The notes under the pieces are model-generated. The model did no database searches. It had not been told where the DNA came from and was given only the letters and a program-made list of their open reading frames with translations. A program made the position numbers and the translations under genes. From the NCBI RefSeq assembly GCF_004006395.2, contig NZ_CP029758.2, positions 3,286,001 through 3,350,000 on the forward strand: DNA of 64,000 nucleotides, read 5' to 3'. Positions 52,656 to 61,272 of the stretch are shown here, piece after piece (within the stretch, counting starts at the first letter, position 1; every line of letters begins with the position of its first letter). Source of the DNA: Clostridium sp. AWRP. GTDB lineage: Bacteria > Bacillota > Clostridia > Clostridiales > Clostridiaceae.

Positions 52656-54632
52656 CTATATTTTTCTTTGTATGATTTTCATATAAGATTTAACAGAAAG
52701 AAGATAAAAACATAAATAAATTACTACATACACTCCCATTGTCATACCCATCCATTCCAGCTGTGTTATTGAAAAGCCGCAGAGATATTTCATATAGGCC
52801 ATAAGTGGAAATATACTATGAAGAATACCAAATAAAAGCGGCATTAAAAAAATAAATCCCAGTTGTTTTGATATAATTCTTAAAGTTTCTTTCTTAGTTA
52901 AACCTATTTTGGAAAGTACCGAGTATCTATTCTTATCTTCATAAGCTTCTGTTAACTGTTTATAATACATTATACTTCCAGTGGAAACAACAAAGAGTAT
53001 ACCTAGGAATGCACCTATAAACACATAGCTTCCATACAAAGTATGAACCTCAGTATACATATCATAGTAAGAAGAAAAATTTCTGTCCTTTGGCATCATT
53101 TGAGAAGCCTCTGTAACAACACTTCCACTTTTTAATGCATTGTCAAAATTATATGCCCTTATAACAGTTGTATTATTTCTATTATCATTTAAAAGCTTAT
53201 TAAAAAATGTATCTGGTACTACTATAGTTGTTTTTTGAAATTTAACTCCTAAAACACATTTCTTACTTGAGTCGGATATATCAAGTTTATAAGCTTTTCC
53301 TCCAATAGTTGCATTAAGCTGATCCCCTGCAAGTCTTCCCCTTGCTTCAACTGAATTGCTTACTTCAATGAAAAAGCATTGATTTTCTTTATTAATTTTA
53401 ATGTCCTTAGCTCTATCAACAACATCTGTACCATCATTAAAACCTGAATTATTTACAATATCCCTGTACTCAGATGCAGACATTACAAACATATCAAAAG
53501 GAGCTTTTAAATCTTTTCCAAAGGGACCTTTATATTTTTGTGTAAGCCCACTTCCATTTATCATTACAATATCTGTTTTATAAGTTGTTTTAATTTCTTT
53601 ATGATTATTAATAACAGCTTCAACTTTTTTATTTAATTCCTTGCTGCCGCTTTGATACATTATTGAAAACGGACATCCACTTGGTGCAATTTTATCAAGG
53701 GTCAAGCTAAGACTAAATGTAAAACATAATGCTGTAATGGCAACAGCAGATACAACAGCTATGGTTGCCAGAAGATTAGAATTTCCTTTAATTCTGTAGA
53801 TTATTTGAGATACTCCTATTAAATTTTCTCCTTTATAATAAGCTTTTTTATTTTTCTCAAATAGCTTAAAGATATAAATTATGAAATTGTTGAACAATAT
53901 ATAAGTTCCTGCAACAACAAGCAGCATTATAAGGAGACCTTTGTACAGCATCTGGACTCCACCAGACTCCATATTCATTTTTAATACACCAATATATCCG
54001 CCGATAACCATTATTAATGATAATAATGCTAAAACTCTAGAAAATTTAGGTTTCTTCTCTCCTTCCTTAGCCGCATGTATAAGCTCTATAAGCCTAAACT
54101 TATATATTATTCCATAAGCTTTTATGGAGTTTAACAAAAATATAATCATAAAAACAAAAATCGTCATTAATATAGATCTAATATCAAAAGTATATTGTAT
54201 AGACTTGTTTGATTTTATACATACATTAAGTATTTTTAAGAAGAATCTGGAGGTAAATGCTCCTAATGGTACGCCAACAATTAAGGCTAATATTCCTAGG
54301 AAGATATTTTCGAAGAACATGAGTGTGCCTATTTCTTTCTTCTTCATACCAAGCAATGAATATATAGCAACTTCTTTCTTTTTATTTTTTATAAAAAAGC
54401 TGTTAGCATAGCCTATGAAAATAGCTGAAAATATTATAACTACAAAAGCTGCAGCTTTAAAAATAGCACCAACCTTAACCTTGCTTGAGCTAAATAATTG
54501 TATTTCGTGATTATAGTATATGGAATAAAATATCATGAGGATAAAAACTGAAGTTACCGTACTTATAAAATAGGAAACATAATTTTTAAAATTGTGTTTT
54601 ACATTGTTTATTCCAAGATTAAATAGTGTCAC
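52656..54632 (-). CDS. FtsX-like ABC exporter permease (BceB-like)
   Basis: The 658-residue protein has about ten membrane segments. Four to seven lie in the N-terminal 300 residues, then there is a large extracellular domain (about 310-535), then three C-terminal segments with FtsX-type sequence (TGSIMYYKQLTEAYEDKNRYSVL split). This is the BceB layout, used to export or displace antimicrobial peptides such as bacitracin. I chose the GTG at 54632, spaced after GGGGG; it overlaps the end of the ATPase gene by 14 bases. The partner two-component system lies downstream beyond the Rpn-like gene, although its kinase is not the short BceS type. Confidence 0.85.
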   Translation of the reverse strand: MTLFNLGINNVKHNFKNYVSYFISTVTSVFILMIFYSIYYNHEIQLFSSSKVKVGAIFKAAAFVVIIFSAIFIGYANSFFIKNKKKEVAIYSLLGMKKKEIGTLMFFENIFLGILALIVGVPLGAFTSRFFLKILNVCIKSNKSIQYTFDIRSILMTIFVFMIIFLLNSIKAYGIIYKFRLIELIHAAKEGEKKPKFSRVLALLSLIMVIGGYIGVLKMNMESGGVQMLYKGLLIMLLVVAGTYILFNNFIIYIFKLFEKNKKAYYKGENLIGVSQIIYRIKGNSNLLATIAVVSAVAITALCFTFSLSLTLDKIAPSGCPFSIMYQSGSKELNKKVEAVINNHKEIKTTYKTDIVMINGSGLTQKYKGPFGKDLKAPFDMFVMSASEYRDIVNNSGFNDGTDVVDRAKDIKINKENQCFFIEVSNSVEARGRLAGDQLNATIGGKAYKLDISDSSKKCVLGVKFQKTTIVVPDTFFNKLLNDNRNNTTVIRAYNFDNALKSGSVVTEASQMMPKDRNFSSYYDMYTEVHTLYGSYVFIGAFLGILFVVSTGSIMYYKQLTEAYEDKNRYSVLSKIGLTKKETLRIISKQLGFIFLMPLLFGILHSIFPLMAYMKYLCGFSITQLEWMGMTMGVYVVIYLCFYLLSVKSYMKIIQRKI

Positions 54633-55386
54633 TTTCAGCACCCCCTACTTTAGCAAGAGTGCTTAGTATTTTATTATAGAAATCTTTTCTACTGGCTGTT
54701 TTCTCAATCTCAGTATCAAGTATTCCATCCTTTATAAATATAATTCTTTCACAGTAGCTTGCTGCAAATGCATCATGAGTTACCATAACAATTGTGGCTC
54801 CATTTTCCTTATTTAATAAAGAAAGGTTGTTTAAAAGCTCTGTTGAAGATTTTGAATCCAGTGCTCCTGTAGGCTCATCTGCAAAGACTATTTCTGGATC
54901 AGTTATTATAGCTCTTGCCGCTGCAGCCCTTTGCTTTTGACCTCCTGAAACTTCATAAGGATATTTTTCTAATATGTCTTCAATATTCAAGATGCGGCTA
55001 ATTTTTTTTAATTTCTCTTCCATAGATGCCACATCTACCTTAGATAAAGAAAGTGGTAAAATAATATTTTCTTTTAAGGTTAAAGTATCAAGAAGATTGT
55101 AGTCTTGAAAAATAAATCCAAGCTGCTTTCTTCTAAACATTGATAATTCATCTTCATTAAGATTTAAAAAACTTTTTCCATTAAGTTCAATTGTACCTGA
55201 TGTTGGAGTATCAATAGTTGATATCACATTTAACAATGTGGACTTACCTGCTCCTGAAGGTCCCATAATTCCAAGAAATTCACCCTTTTGAACAGAAAAG
55301 CTCACTCCATTTAGTGCATTTGATTTACTTCCACCGTGTTTTGAACCATACACCTTTTTTACATCTCTAACTTCCATTATATTCAT
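54619..55386 (-). CDS. ABC exporter ATP-binding protein (BceA/MacB-like)
   Basis: The 255-residue ATPase has Walker A GPSGAGKST (about residue 42), a Q-loop FIFQDYNLL, signature VSGGQKQRAAAARAI (about 143) and Walker B EIVFADEPTGALDS (about 165), then the switch His in MVTHD. It is full length for the LolD/BceA group and works with the permease encoded by the overlapping downstream gene. AGGAGGAAA precedes the ATG. The pair probably confers resistance to peptide antibiotics; the substrate is inferred from architecture only. Confidence 0.93.
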   Translation of the reverse strand: MNIMEVRDVKKVYGSKHGGSKSNALNGVSFSVQKGEFLGIMGPSGAGKSTLLNVISTIDTPTSGTIELNGKSFLNLNEDELSMFRRKQLGFIFQDYNLLDTLTLKENIILPLSLSKVDVASMEEKLKKISRILNIEDILEKYPYEVSGGQKQRAAAARAIITDPEIVFADEPTGALDSKSSTELLNNLSLLNKENGATIVMVTHDAFAASYCERIIFIKDGILDTEIEKTASRKDFYNKILSTLAKVGGAESDTI

Positions 55387-55510
55387 TAATATTTCCTCCT
55401 GTATTTGACTTCAGTTAGATTGTATATGTATGAGTTTAAGGTGGATTTAATATGATCTTAATTTCATCTTAAGTTTGTTTGACTTTACTCCGTTTCAATT
55501 ATTGGTATAA

Positions 55511-55554
55511 GAAAAGATAGCAAAACCTTAGCACAAGGTATTTGCTATCTTTTC
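55511..55554 (-). terminator. Terminator of the AraC-type regulator gene
   Basis: GAAAAGATAGCAAA pairs with TTTGCTATCTTTTC around a loop containing an inner ACCTT/AAGGT stem. Confidence 0.85.
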
Positions 55555-55606
55555 AGTTTTGGTTTTCTCATTAGAAAAACAATAGTGAATAGGCAGTCAA
55601 TTTTAT

Positions 55607-56572
55607 TTACTTTCTCACTGGTCTGATATACTTAAAAAATCGTTCTGGATCATAATACAAATAAATTATTCTACCGGGAGAAGTATCAAAACAGTAACTA
55701 GTGCCAGAAAAATCAAAAGTTGCCATTGCCTTTTCAATCTTTTCCTCCACACTACGATTTTCCTGCTCATAATCGAATGGCCCATGTTCAAAAACAATAT
55801 ACTCGGATTCAGGAACATCAATCATAAGCATTTGTGGTGGTACTTCGCCTTTATAATCAATAGGAAGACGTACTCCATAACACTCTGTACGTGGAATACT
55901 CCAATCGCAAAGTCTGCCTTCCGGATCATTAATGTACGCCATAATCTGACCGCTGCCGCTGTTAGATTCGCTCCCACCATCATCATCCAATTTGCCCTTG
56001 ATACTATCCAGTAAGCCGCAGATTGTTTCGCAGTCCTGTCCTGGAATAAGACTTTGCTTTTGCCAAAAATCCCAATATCCATTACTCTCATAGTTTTTAA
56101 TGTGCAAAAATTTGTGTGCGGGAATGGTTACAAAATAAATTTTAACATCATCTGTAGATTTTATCATACCAATCTCTCCCAATCCTAAAAAGTAGCGGTC
56201 GAAAGTGCTTATTTTTGTACGAAGAACGACAGGATTAGGCTTTTTTCTGTATTCACTTGGAGTTACCCCATATGTCCTCTTGAAAGCTCTGGTAAAAGCT
56301 TCATGTGATGAAAAACCATAATCAAAGGCAATATCCAAAATGCTTTTTTCACTATCCCGAACCTCTTTTAGTGCAAAGGCTAATTTTCTATGCCCTAGAT
56401 AATCCCTAAATTGCATACCCGATACTTCTTTGAATTTCCTCGTTGTATAAAATTCAGAATAACCCAGCCTTCGAGAAAGAAAGCATAGTGTCAAGGCTTC
56501 ATCATTATAATTTTTAATACATTTGTCAATTTCATCAACGATTATTTGAATTTGCTTCTGCCACTCGTACAT
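55607..56572 (-). CDS. AraC family regulator with GyrI-like effector domain
   Basis: The 321-residue protein has an N-terminal AraC double helix-turn-helix (about 5-105; LCFLSRRLGYSEFYTTRKFKE and ILDIAFDYGFSSHEAFTRAFKR) and a C-terminal GyrI-like small-molecule binding domain (about 145-320; IPAHKFLHI, YVVFEHGPF-like IVFEHGPFDYEQ). This Rob/BmrR-like arrangement senses hydrophobic drugs or other ligands. I chose the ATG at 56572; the GTG at 56584 overlaps the AGG site. The gene is monocistronic, and its targets are not evident. Confidence 0.92.
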   Translation of the reverse strand: MYEWQKQIQIIVDEIDKCIKNYNDEALTLCFLSRRLGYSEFYTTRKFKEVSGMQFRDYLGHRKLAFALKEVRDSEKSILDIAFDYGFSSHEAFTRAFKRTYGVTPSEYRKKPNPVVLRTKISTFDRYFLGLGEIGMIKSTDDVKIYFVTIPAHKFLHIKNYESNGYWDFWQKQSLIPGQDCETICGLLDSIKGKLDDDGGSESNSGSGQIMAYINDPEGRLCDWSIPRTECYGVRLPIDYKGEVPPQMLMIDVPESEYIVFEHGPFDYEQENRSVEEKIEKAMATFDFSGTSYCFDTSPGRIIYLYYDPERFFKYIRPVRK

Positions 56573-57007
56573 TCGTCTGTTCACCTCGTTTCAACCGTCC
56601 TACACATTTATTATAAAGAAGTAAAGAGATTACCGCTTGATTTTATTTGCTGTTATTTTATTTTTCTCTTTTAAGTTCTGCATCTTTGCTTATTTTCACC
56701 GTAATCTTCATGCTAAATCCCCATATTTTCATTTCTATCATAAATATTATATACATTATATTTACTATCCCAAATATATCTTTAATTTGATTATTATGTA
56801 CATTTCTACAGAAAACTAGATTTCCTCTAAATTATGGTTATAATGCATAAAATAACAAATCTAATTTACATATATAGAATCATCAAAATTAAACCTCTAA
56901 GGAAGTAGAAACTATTGCCTTTTCTTTGAGAAATGTTGTATATAAAATGTATATTATTGATATTAGTAAAAGCAATCACAAATATTTTCAAAGCTAAACA
57001 AAAATAC

Positions 57008-57040
57008 CACAAGGTTCAGCTTGAATAATGTGGTGTTCAA
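57008..57040 (-). terminator. Terminator, probably of the gene split by IS21
   Basis: On the minus strand ACCACA..TTCAAGCTGAA..TGTGGT forms a hairpin followed by ATTTTTGTTT. It faces the left end of the IS, so it likely ended the operon that now stops inside the element. The rest of the gap 56585-57090 shows no gene. Confidence 0.65.
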
Positions 57041-57090
57041 TTAAAATATTCAATTTTTATAATCGATTCATTAAAAAAGACAATTGTTTA

Positions 57091-57136
57091 TGCTAATCTA
57101 ATATTAGGTCAAGTGCTCATTGAAAACTAGGTCACT
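57091..57136 (+). repeat. IS21 left terminal inverted repeat
   Basis: It contains AGGTCAAGTGCTCATTGAAA and TAGGTCACT, repeated inverted at the right end. Confidence 0.75.
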
Positions 57137-57192
57137 TAACGAAGAAATTATGATATCCTATTAGCAATATGCTAATAGGAGGATAGCGGGAA

Positions 57193-58758
57193 GTGATTAA
57201 ATTGTTACAGAAACAGAAAATTATTTTAAAACACATTGAAGGAATGAGCAATAGAGCCATTGCAAGGGAGTTACATATTAGCAAGGATACCGTCAACAAG
57301 TATATTAAAGAATATCAGAATCAAAAGTCAGAATTACTACAAACTAATCCAGAAATGGACCCTTCAGAGCTTATTCAAGCAATTGTAGAGAAACCTAAAT
57401 ACAATTCTGATGGACGCAGACCTACTAAAGTAACACCTGAAATGATGGAGGAAATTGAAGTCCTTTTAGAACTCAACCGTAAAAAACGTGCAGAAGGAAG
57501 ACAAAAACAAACTCTCAAGAAACTTGATATACATGAAGAATTGTTAAAAAAAGGGTTTAATATAAGTTATGCCACTGTAAAACGTCTTGTAAAAGAGATA
57601 TGTGAAAAACACAAGGAAGCCTTTATTCGCCAGGAATATGATTATGGTGACGTGTGTGAATTTGACTGGGGAGAAGTTAAACTTAATATAGGTGAAGAAG
57701 GCTTTAAAAAATATCAGATGGCAGTATTTACTGCTGCTAAAAGCAACTATCGCTTTGCAATGTTGTTTAAATCACAAGATACTCCAGCATTTCAACAGGC
57801 ACATGCTGATTTTTTTGAACACTGTCAGGGTTCTTTTAGAAGTATGGTTTATGACAATATGAAAGTTGCAGTTAGAAAGTTTGTCGGGCCCTATGAAAAA
57901 GAACCAACAAAAGCTCTTATGGGACTCTATATATATTACGGATTCAATTTTCGATTTTGCAACATTGCTGCTGGAAATGAGAAAGGACATGTAGAGAGAA
58001 GCGTTGAATTTGTAAGAAGAAAAGCATTTAAAATTAAGGAATGTTTTGACTCTATTTCAGATGCTAACAAGCATCTATTAGAATGCTGTATGCAGATAAA
58101 TAGTAAACCTATTTCTAATGATACAGTTCCATTAGAAGTATTTCATCAGGAAAAAATGCATTTAAATCCACGCTTGCCTATATTTGAAAGCTGTATTGCC
58201 CTAGAATATAGAGTAGACAAATATTCGACTATTATAATAAGTCAAAATCATTATTCAGTACCTGATTTCCTTGTTGGGAAAATGCTGCTAGTTAAAGTAT
58301 ATACAGATAAAATTGTTATTTATCATGAAAATATCATTGTTGCAGTTCATAAAAGAAACTATCTTAATCACAGCTGGAATATTCAGCTCAAACATTATCT
58401 TAAAACTCTATATAAAAAACCAGGTGCCCTACATAAAAGCACAGCACTGCTTCAAGAGGACACCAAAATACAAAACATATTCAACAAATATTATAGCAAA
58501 GATGCAAAAACATTTCTAGAAGTTTTAGAGATTATCTATGAAAGAGGTGTTGATGATGTTGCCAGTGCCTTAATAAAATTAGAAAGAATATCGCCACTGG
58601 ATATGAGTAGAGATAAAGTGATGGCTATTTGCGATTATACTTCACAAACTAAATACAGTACTAGGAAAAACTATACAGATACCCTGTCGGAAAAGTCAAG
58701 GACAAGCCTTTCTTTGTACAATAAGCTTGCTAATCTACAATTTGAAAGGACGGTATAG
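57193..58758 (+). CDS. istA: IS21 transposase IstA
   Basis: The 521-residue transposase has an N-terminal helix-turn-helix (MSNRAIARELHISKDTVNKYI, about 19-38), a DDE catalytic core (Asp in CEFDWGEVK at about 155, Asp in SMVYDNMKVA at about 219, Glu in GNEKGHVERSVEF at about 265) and a C-terminal beta-barrel region. It catalyses cut-and-join of the element with help from IstB. It starts with GTG at 57193 after GGGAA and ends 2 bases before istB. No frameshift or stop is seen, so it should be active. Confidence 0.95.
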   Translation: MIKLLQKQKIILKHIEGMSNRAIARELHISKDTVNKYIKEYQNQKSELLQTNPEMDPSELIQAIVEKPKYNSDGRRPTKVTPEMMEEIEVLLELNRKKRAEGRQKQTLKKLDIHEELLKKGFNISYATVKRLVKEICEKHKEAFIRQEYDYGDVCEFDWGEVKLNIGEEGFKKYQMAVFTAAKSNYRFAMLFKSQDTPAFQQAHADFFEHCQGSFRSMVYDNMKVAVRKFVGPYEKEPTKALMGLYIYYGFNFRFCNIAAGNEKGHVERSVEFVRRKAFKIKECFDSISDANKHLLECCMQINSKPISNDTVPLEVFHQEKMHLNPRLPIFESCIALEYRVDKYSTIIISQNHYSVPDFLVGKMLLVKVYTDKIVIYHENIIVAVHKRNYLNHSWNIQLKHYLKTLYKKPGALHKSTALLQEDTKIQNIFNKYYSKDAKTFLEVLEIIYERGVDDVASALIKLERISPLDMSRDKVMAICDYTSQTKYSTRKNYTDTLSEKSRTSLSLYNKLANLQFERTV

Positions 58759-58760
58759 GG

Positions 58761-59498
58761 ATGAAAATAAAATTCAATGAAGAGATTAAAGAATTCTGCA
58801 ATATACTCAAACTCAGAGGAATACATGACCACTTTGAGGAAGTTATTGAGGAATCCAGAGATTATGAAGAATTTTTGCACAAACTACTGCTGCTTGAGAT
58901 TGATGAAAAAGATAAACGTGGAGTTGAGTGCCGGATACGTAATGCAAAGTTTCCATATAGAAAATACCTTGATGATATTGACATAAAATATCTGCCTGAA
59001 GGTATGCAGAAAAAGCTTCCTGAACTCAGTACTCTGGCATTTATAGAAAAAGGTCAAAACGTAATTTTAGTAGGTAATCCAGGTACAGGTAAAACGCATG
59101 TAAGTATAGGACTAGGTATAAAAGCTTGTATGGAAGGATACAAAGTGTTGTTTACCACTATTCCATTGCTAATAACTAAGCTTAAGGAATGTAACAGCCA
59201 GAAAACATTAACTTATTTTGAACGTAGATTTGAAAAGTATGACTTAGTAATAGCAGATGAACTTGGATATATTTCTTTTGATAAAGAAGGTGCTGAGCTG
59301 CTTTTTACAAATCTTTCTTTAAGGGCATCAAGAAAATCAATAATAATAACCACCAATTTATCCTTTGACAGATGGGAAGAAATATTTGCTGACCCAGTTA
59401 TAACAAGTGCTATGGTAGACAGGCTTACACACAAAGCACATATCATAGACATGACAGGTGACTCCTATAGACTTCATGAGTCTCTTAGCCAATGCTAA
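58761..59498 (+). CDS. istB: IS21 helper ATPase IstB
   Basis: The 245-residue AAA+ protein has Walker A VGNPGTGKTH (about residues 103-112), Walker B LVIADELGYISFD (about 163-175), and the family TTNLSF and DRLTHKA stretches. It is related to DnaC and helps IstA choose targets and assemble the transposition complex. The ATG follows AAAGGACGG within the end of istA, indicating coupled translation. A hairpin (CACCTATGAA/TTCATAGGTG, 59504-59525) follows as a terminator. Confidence 0.95.
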   Translation: MKIKFNEEIKEFCNILKLRGIHDHFEEVIEESRDYEEFLHKLLLLEIDEKDKRGVECRIRNAKFPYRKYLDDIDIKYLPEGMQKKLPELSTLAFIEKGQNVILVGNPGTGKTHVSIGLGIKACMEGYKVLFTTIPLLITKLKECNSQKTLTYFERRFEKYDLVIADELGYISFDKEGAELLFTNLSLRASRKSIIITTNLSFDRWEEIFADPVITSAMVDRLTHKAHIIDMTGDSYRLHESLSQC

Positions 59499-59543
59499 AA
59501 TTTAGCACCTATGAAAATTCATAGGTGTAACATCTTATAATTA

Positions 59544-59588
59544 GTGACCTAAAATTCAATGAGCAGATGACCTAAATTTCACTTGACA
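59544..59588 (-). repeat. IS21 right terminal inverted repeat
   Basis: Read inward on the minus strand it gives TGTCAAGTGAAATTTAGGTCA then TGCTCATTGAA and TAGGTCACT, matching the left end. Confidence 0.75.
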
Positions 59589-59996
59589 TATACAACAATT
59601 TAGTAAATCATCAGTATCACTTATATTACTCACTTTATTTACTTGAAAATTATACTTAATTTTACTTTCAAGTTCTAATTGTTCATAATAATTTTCTATT
59701 TGACGCTGCTCTTCATCATCATCTTCTTGTTTTTTCTTTTGTTTTAATTCTCTAGCTTTTTCAATTTCAGCTAGTTTCTTAGGTGACGGTACAGAGCCAC
59801 CACTTTCAACCCATGATCCATCTTCATTAAAAGTTATGGTAGCCGGGGTTTGAATATCACCTCGAGCCGCAAGAAAACTGTTATGAGCAGGCTGCTGTGC
59901 AAAAAAATCTTTTATAACACTGTCAACATACTTCTTTTTTTCTGGATTAGCAGCCATTTCTTTCTGCAATTTAAGTGGTATTGTTATAGTTGTCAT
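59556..59996 (-). pseudogene. Small hypothetical gene with its 3' end replaced by the IS21 right end
   Basis: The 146-codon frame encodes a hydrophilic protein with a charged coiled-coil-like middle (ARELKQKKKQEDDDEEQR, about 83-100) and no recognised domain. Its last 11 or so codons (CICQVKFRSSAH region) lie inside the IS terminal repeat, so the native end was lost. Joining the left flank at about 57090 would give a short tail ending NNCLF and a stop just before the terminator at 57040, so only a few residues may have changed, and it may still function. It starts 3 bases after the 55-codon gene. Confidence 0.65.
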
Positions 59997-59999
59997 TGT

Positions 60000-60167
60000 T
60001 CAAAATTCATCACAAACAACACTTGTAGAATTATGTTTACCGTCTAAACTGCTAATTAAGTTTTGTTCATTCATTATTTCGTTAAAATCATACTTACCAT
60101 TTACCTGCTGCTTTAAGTTTCTTTCTAAGTTAAAACTATTGTTTAACAGATTGCTTACTTTTTCCAT
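60000..60167 (-). CDS. 55-residue hypothetical protein
   Basis: An ATG at 60167, 8 bases after AAGGTGG, opens a 55-codon frame ending in TGA at 60000 (MEKVSNLLNNSFNLERN..., ending VVCDEF). It is polar and Asn-rich, has one Cys near the end, and has no membrane segment or known domain. The stop is 3 bases before the next ATG, so the two are probably translated together. Shared Asn-rich composition with the coiled-coil genes upstream suggests one operon of small partners of the GHKL system; this is inference. Confidence 0.6.
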   Translation of the reverse strand: MEKVSNLLNNSFNLERNLKQQVNGKYDFNEIMNEQNLISSLDGKHNSTSVVCDEF

Positions 60168-60447
60168 GACAAATTCCACCTTCCATAAAATATACGTATA
60201 ATTTGCTGTATCTTTTCACAAATATTATTCGTAATACTTACTCCATAGTTATTACATGTCTGTAGTAACTACAAATTTAATGACAGTTTTGACTAAATAC
60301 GTAAAAATTATATCATATTTGTAATACTATTACATAAATATGTTAATGAAATTTTTGTTGGCGAAATTAATGATTATAATTTAAATCAGCTTTACAACAA
60401 ATTTAGAAAGCAGCATAATATTGTTTCTTTGTAAAAATAAGAAAATG
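60168..60447. other. Intergenic region with likely promoter of the small genes
   Basis: AT-rich, with a TATACGTATA palindrome (about 60190) and no open frame of note. It separates the FlxA-like gene terminator from the two small genes on the same strand. Confidence 0.4.
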
Positions 60448-60483
60448 CCCTAAAAGTACACCATTGTCATTACTTTTAGGGTA
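60448..60483 (-). terminator. Terminator of the FlxA-like gene
   Basis: CCCTAAAAGTA pairs with TACTTTTAGGG around a 14-base loop, 9 bases after the stop codon. Confidence 0.8.
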
Positions 60484-60491
60484 CAGTAAGT

Positions 60492-61163
60492 TTACTTCAC
60501 ATTTTTACGCTTTTTTACACTAGTTTCACCTTTAACTTGAATAGTATTGTTATCACTATTTTTCTCTTTTGAATCAACTTTATTATGTACTTCAACTGTT
60601 CTATCATCTGCATTAGGCTTATTCTCTGTAGATTTTACTGGATTATCTTTTTTCTTGATTTTATCCAATTGCTTTTTATATTCTCCAATTCCTTTTTGAA
60701 TTAACTTTGCACTTTGTGATGTTTTTTTTATCTCAGACGAAGTATAATTTAATGCTATTTCAGCTTGTCCCATATTTCCTTTTGCTTTAGCCTTTTTATA
60801 TTCAGAATATGCAACTCTTCCATTCCTTTGATGAAACGAAGCTGACATAAGTCCCATCATAATTTCTTTATTTATACCCTGAGATTTGTCATAAGCTTCT
60901 TCTTCCGTTTCTTGTTTAGTATCTTCTTTAGTTTCTGATTTTTTATCCAACTTATTAGACTTTTCTTCTAACAAACGTTTTTGAATTTCCTTAATTGACT
61001 CATCTTTTGTTTCTTCAGAAACATCACTTTCCTCAATTTTTTTCATTTGCTGCTGCAGCTGTAATTTTTCTTTATCTAGAGGACTTGACTTACCAGTGCT
61101 AGTACTATTTGCTTTATGTTTCATATTATTAATCATTGTATTTGATATAATATTTATTTTCAT
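60492..61163 (-). CDS. FlxA-like coiled-coil protein next to GHKL kinase
   Basis: The 223-residue hydrophilic protein has a coiled coil (about 28-85; EKLQLQQQMKKIEESD and IKEIQKRLLEEKSNKLDKK), a short region of mixed character (about 98-130; GLMSASFHQRNGRVAYSEYKKA) and a Lys/Asn-rich tail. It is similar in type to the 186-residue protein at 43495-44055, which also follows a GHKL kinase. No export signal is visible. GGAGG precedes the ATG. A role as a partner or target of the kinase is possible but unproven. Confidence 0.6.
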   Translation of the reverse strand: MKINIISNTMINNMKHKANSTSTGKSSPLDKEKLQLQQQMKKIEESDVSEETKDESIKEIQKRLLEEKSNKLDKKSETKEDTKQETEEEAYDKSQGINKEIMMGLMSASFHQRNGRVAYSEYKKAKAKGNMGQAEIALNYTSSEIKKTSQSAKLIQKGIGEYKKQLDKIKKKDNPVKSTENKPNADDRTVEVHNKVDSKEKNSDNNTIQVKGETSVKKRKNVK

Positions 61164-61272
61164 GTATATACCTCCATTTTGTCAAATAAAATTATATATA
61201 AATTCTCGGAAAGTATTTACTTAAAATAATATATATTGTTGTGAACATGCTTTTATTTGTAGTGAATATATA

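Larger units (their letters stand above)
57091..59588 (+). mobile_element. IS21-family insertion sequence (intact)
   Basis: About 2.5 kb with istA and istB in tandem, bounded by related inverted ends. Both ends read TG...AGGTCA..TGCTCATTGAA...TAGGTCACT inward (57091-57136 and, inverted, 59544-59588), and the tips are TG and CA as in IS21. Both genes are open. A target duplication was not clear. The element interrupts a small minus-strand gene, whose last codons now come from the right end. Confidence 0.85.

Noticed and set aside
54124..54411. A 95-codon plus-strand frame
   Set aside because: It is antisense within the well-supported BceB-like permease gene.
57080..59600. Target-site duplication of the IS21 element
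   Set aside because: Flanking bases (GTTTA on the left, TATAC on the right) do not give a convincing direct repeat.
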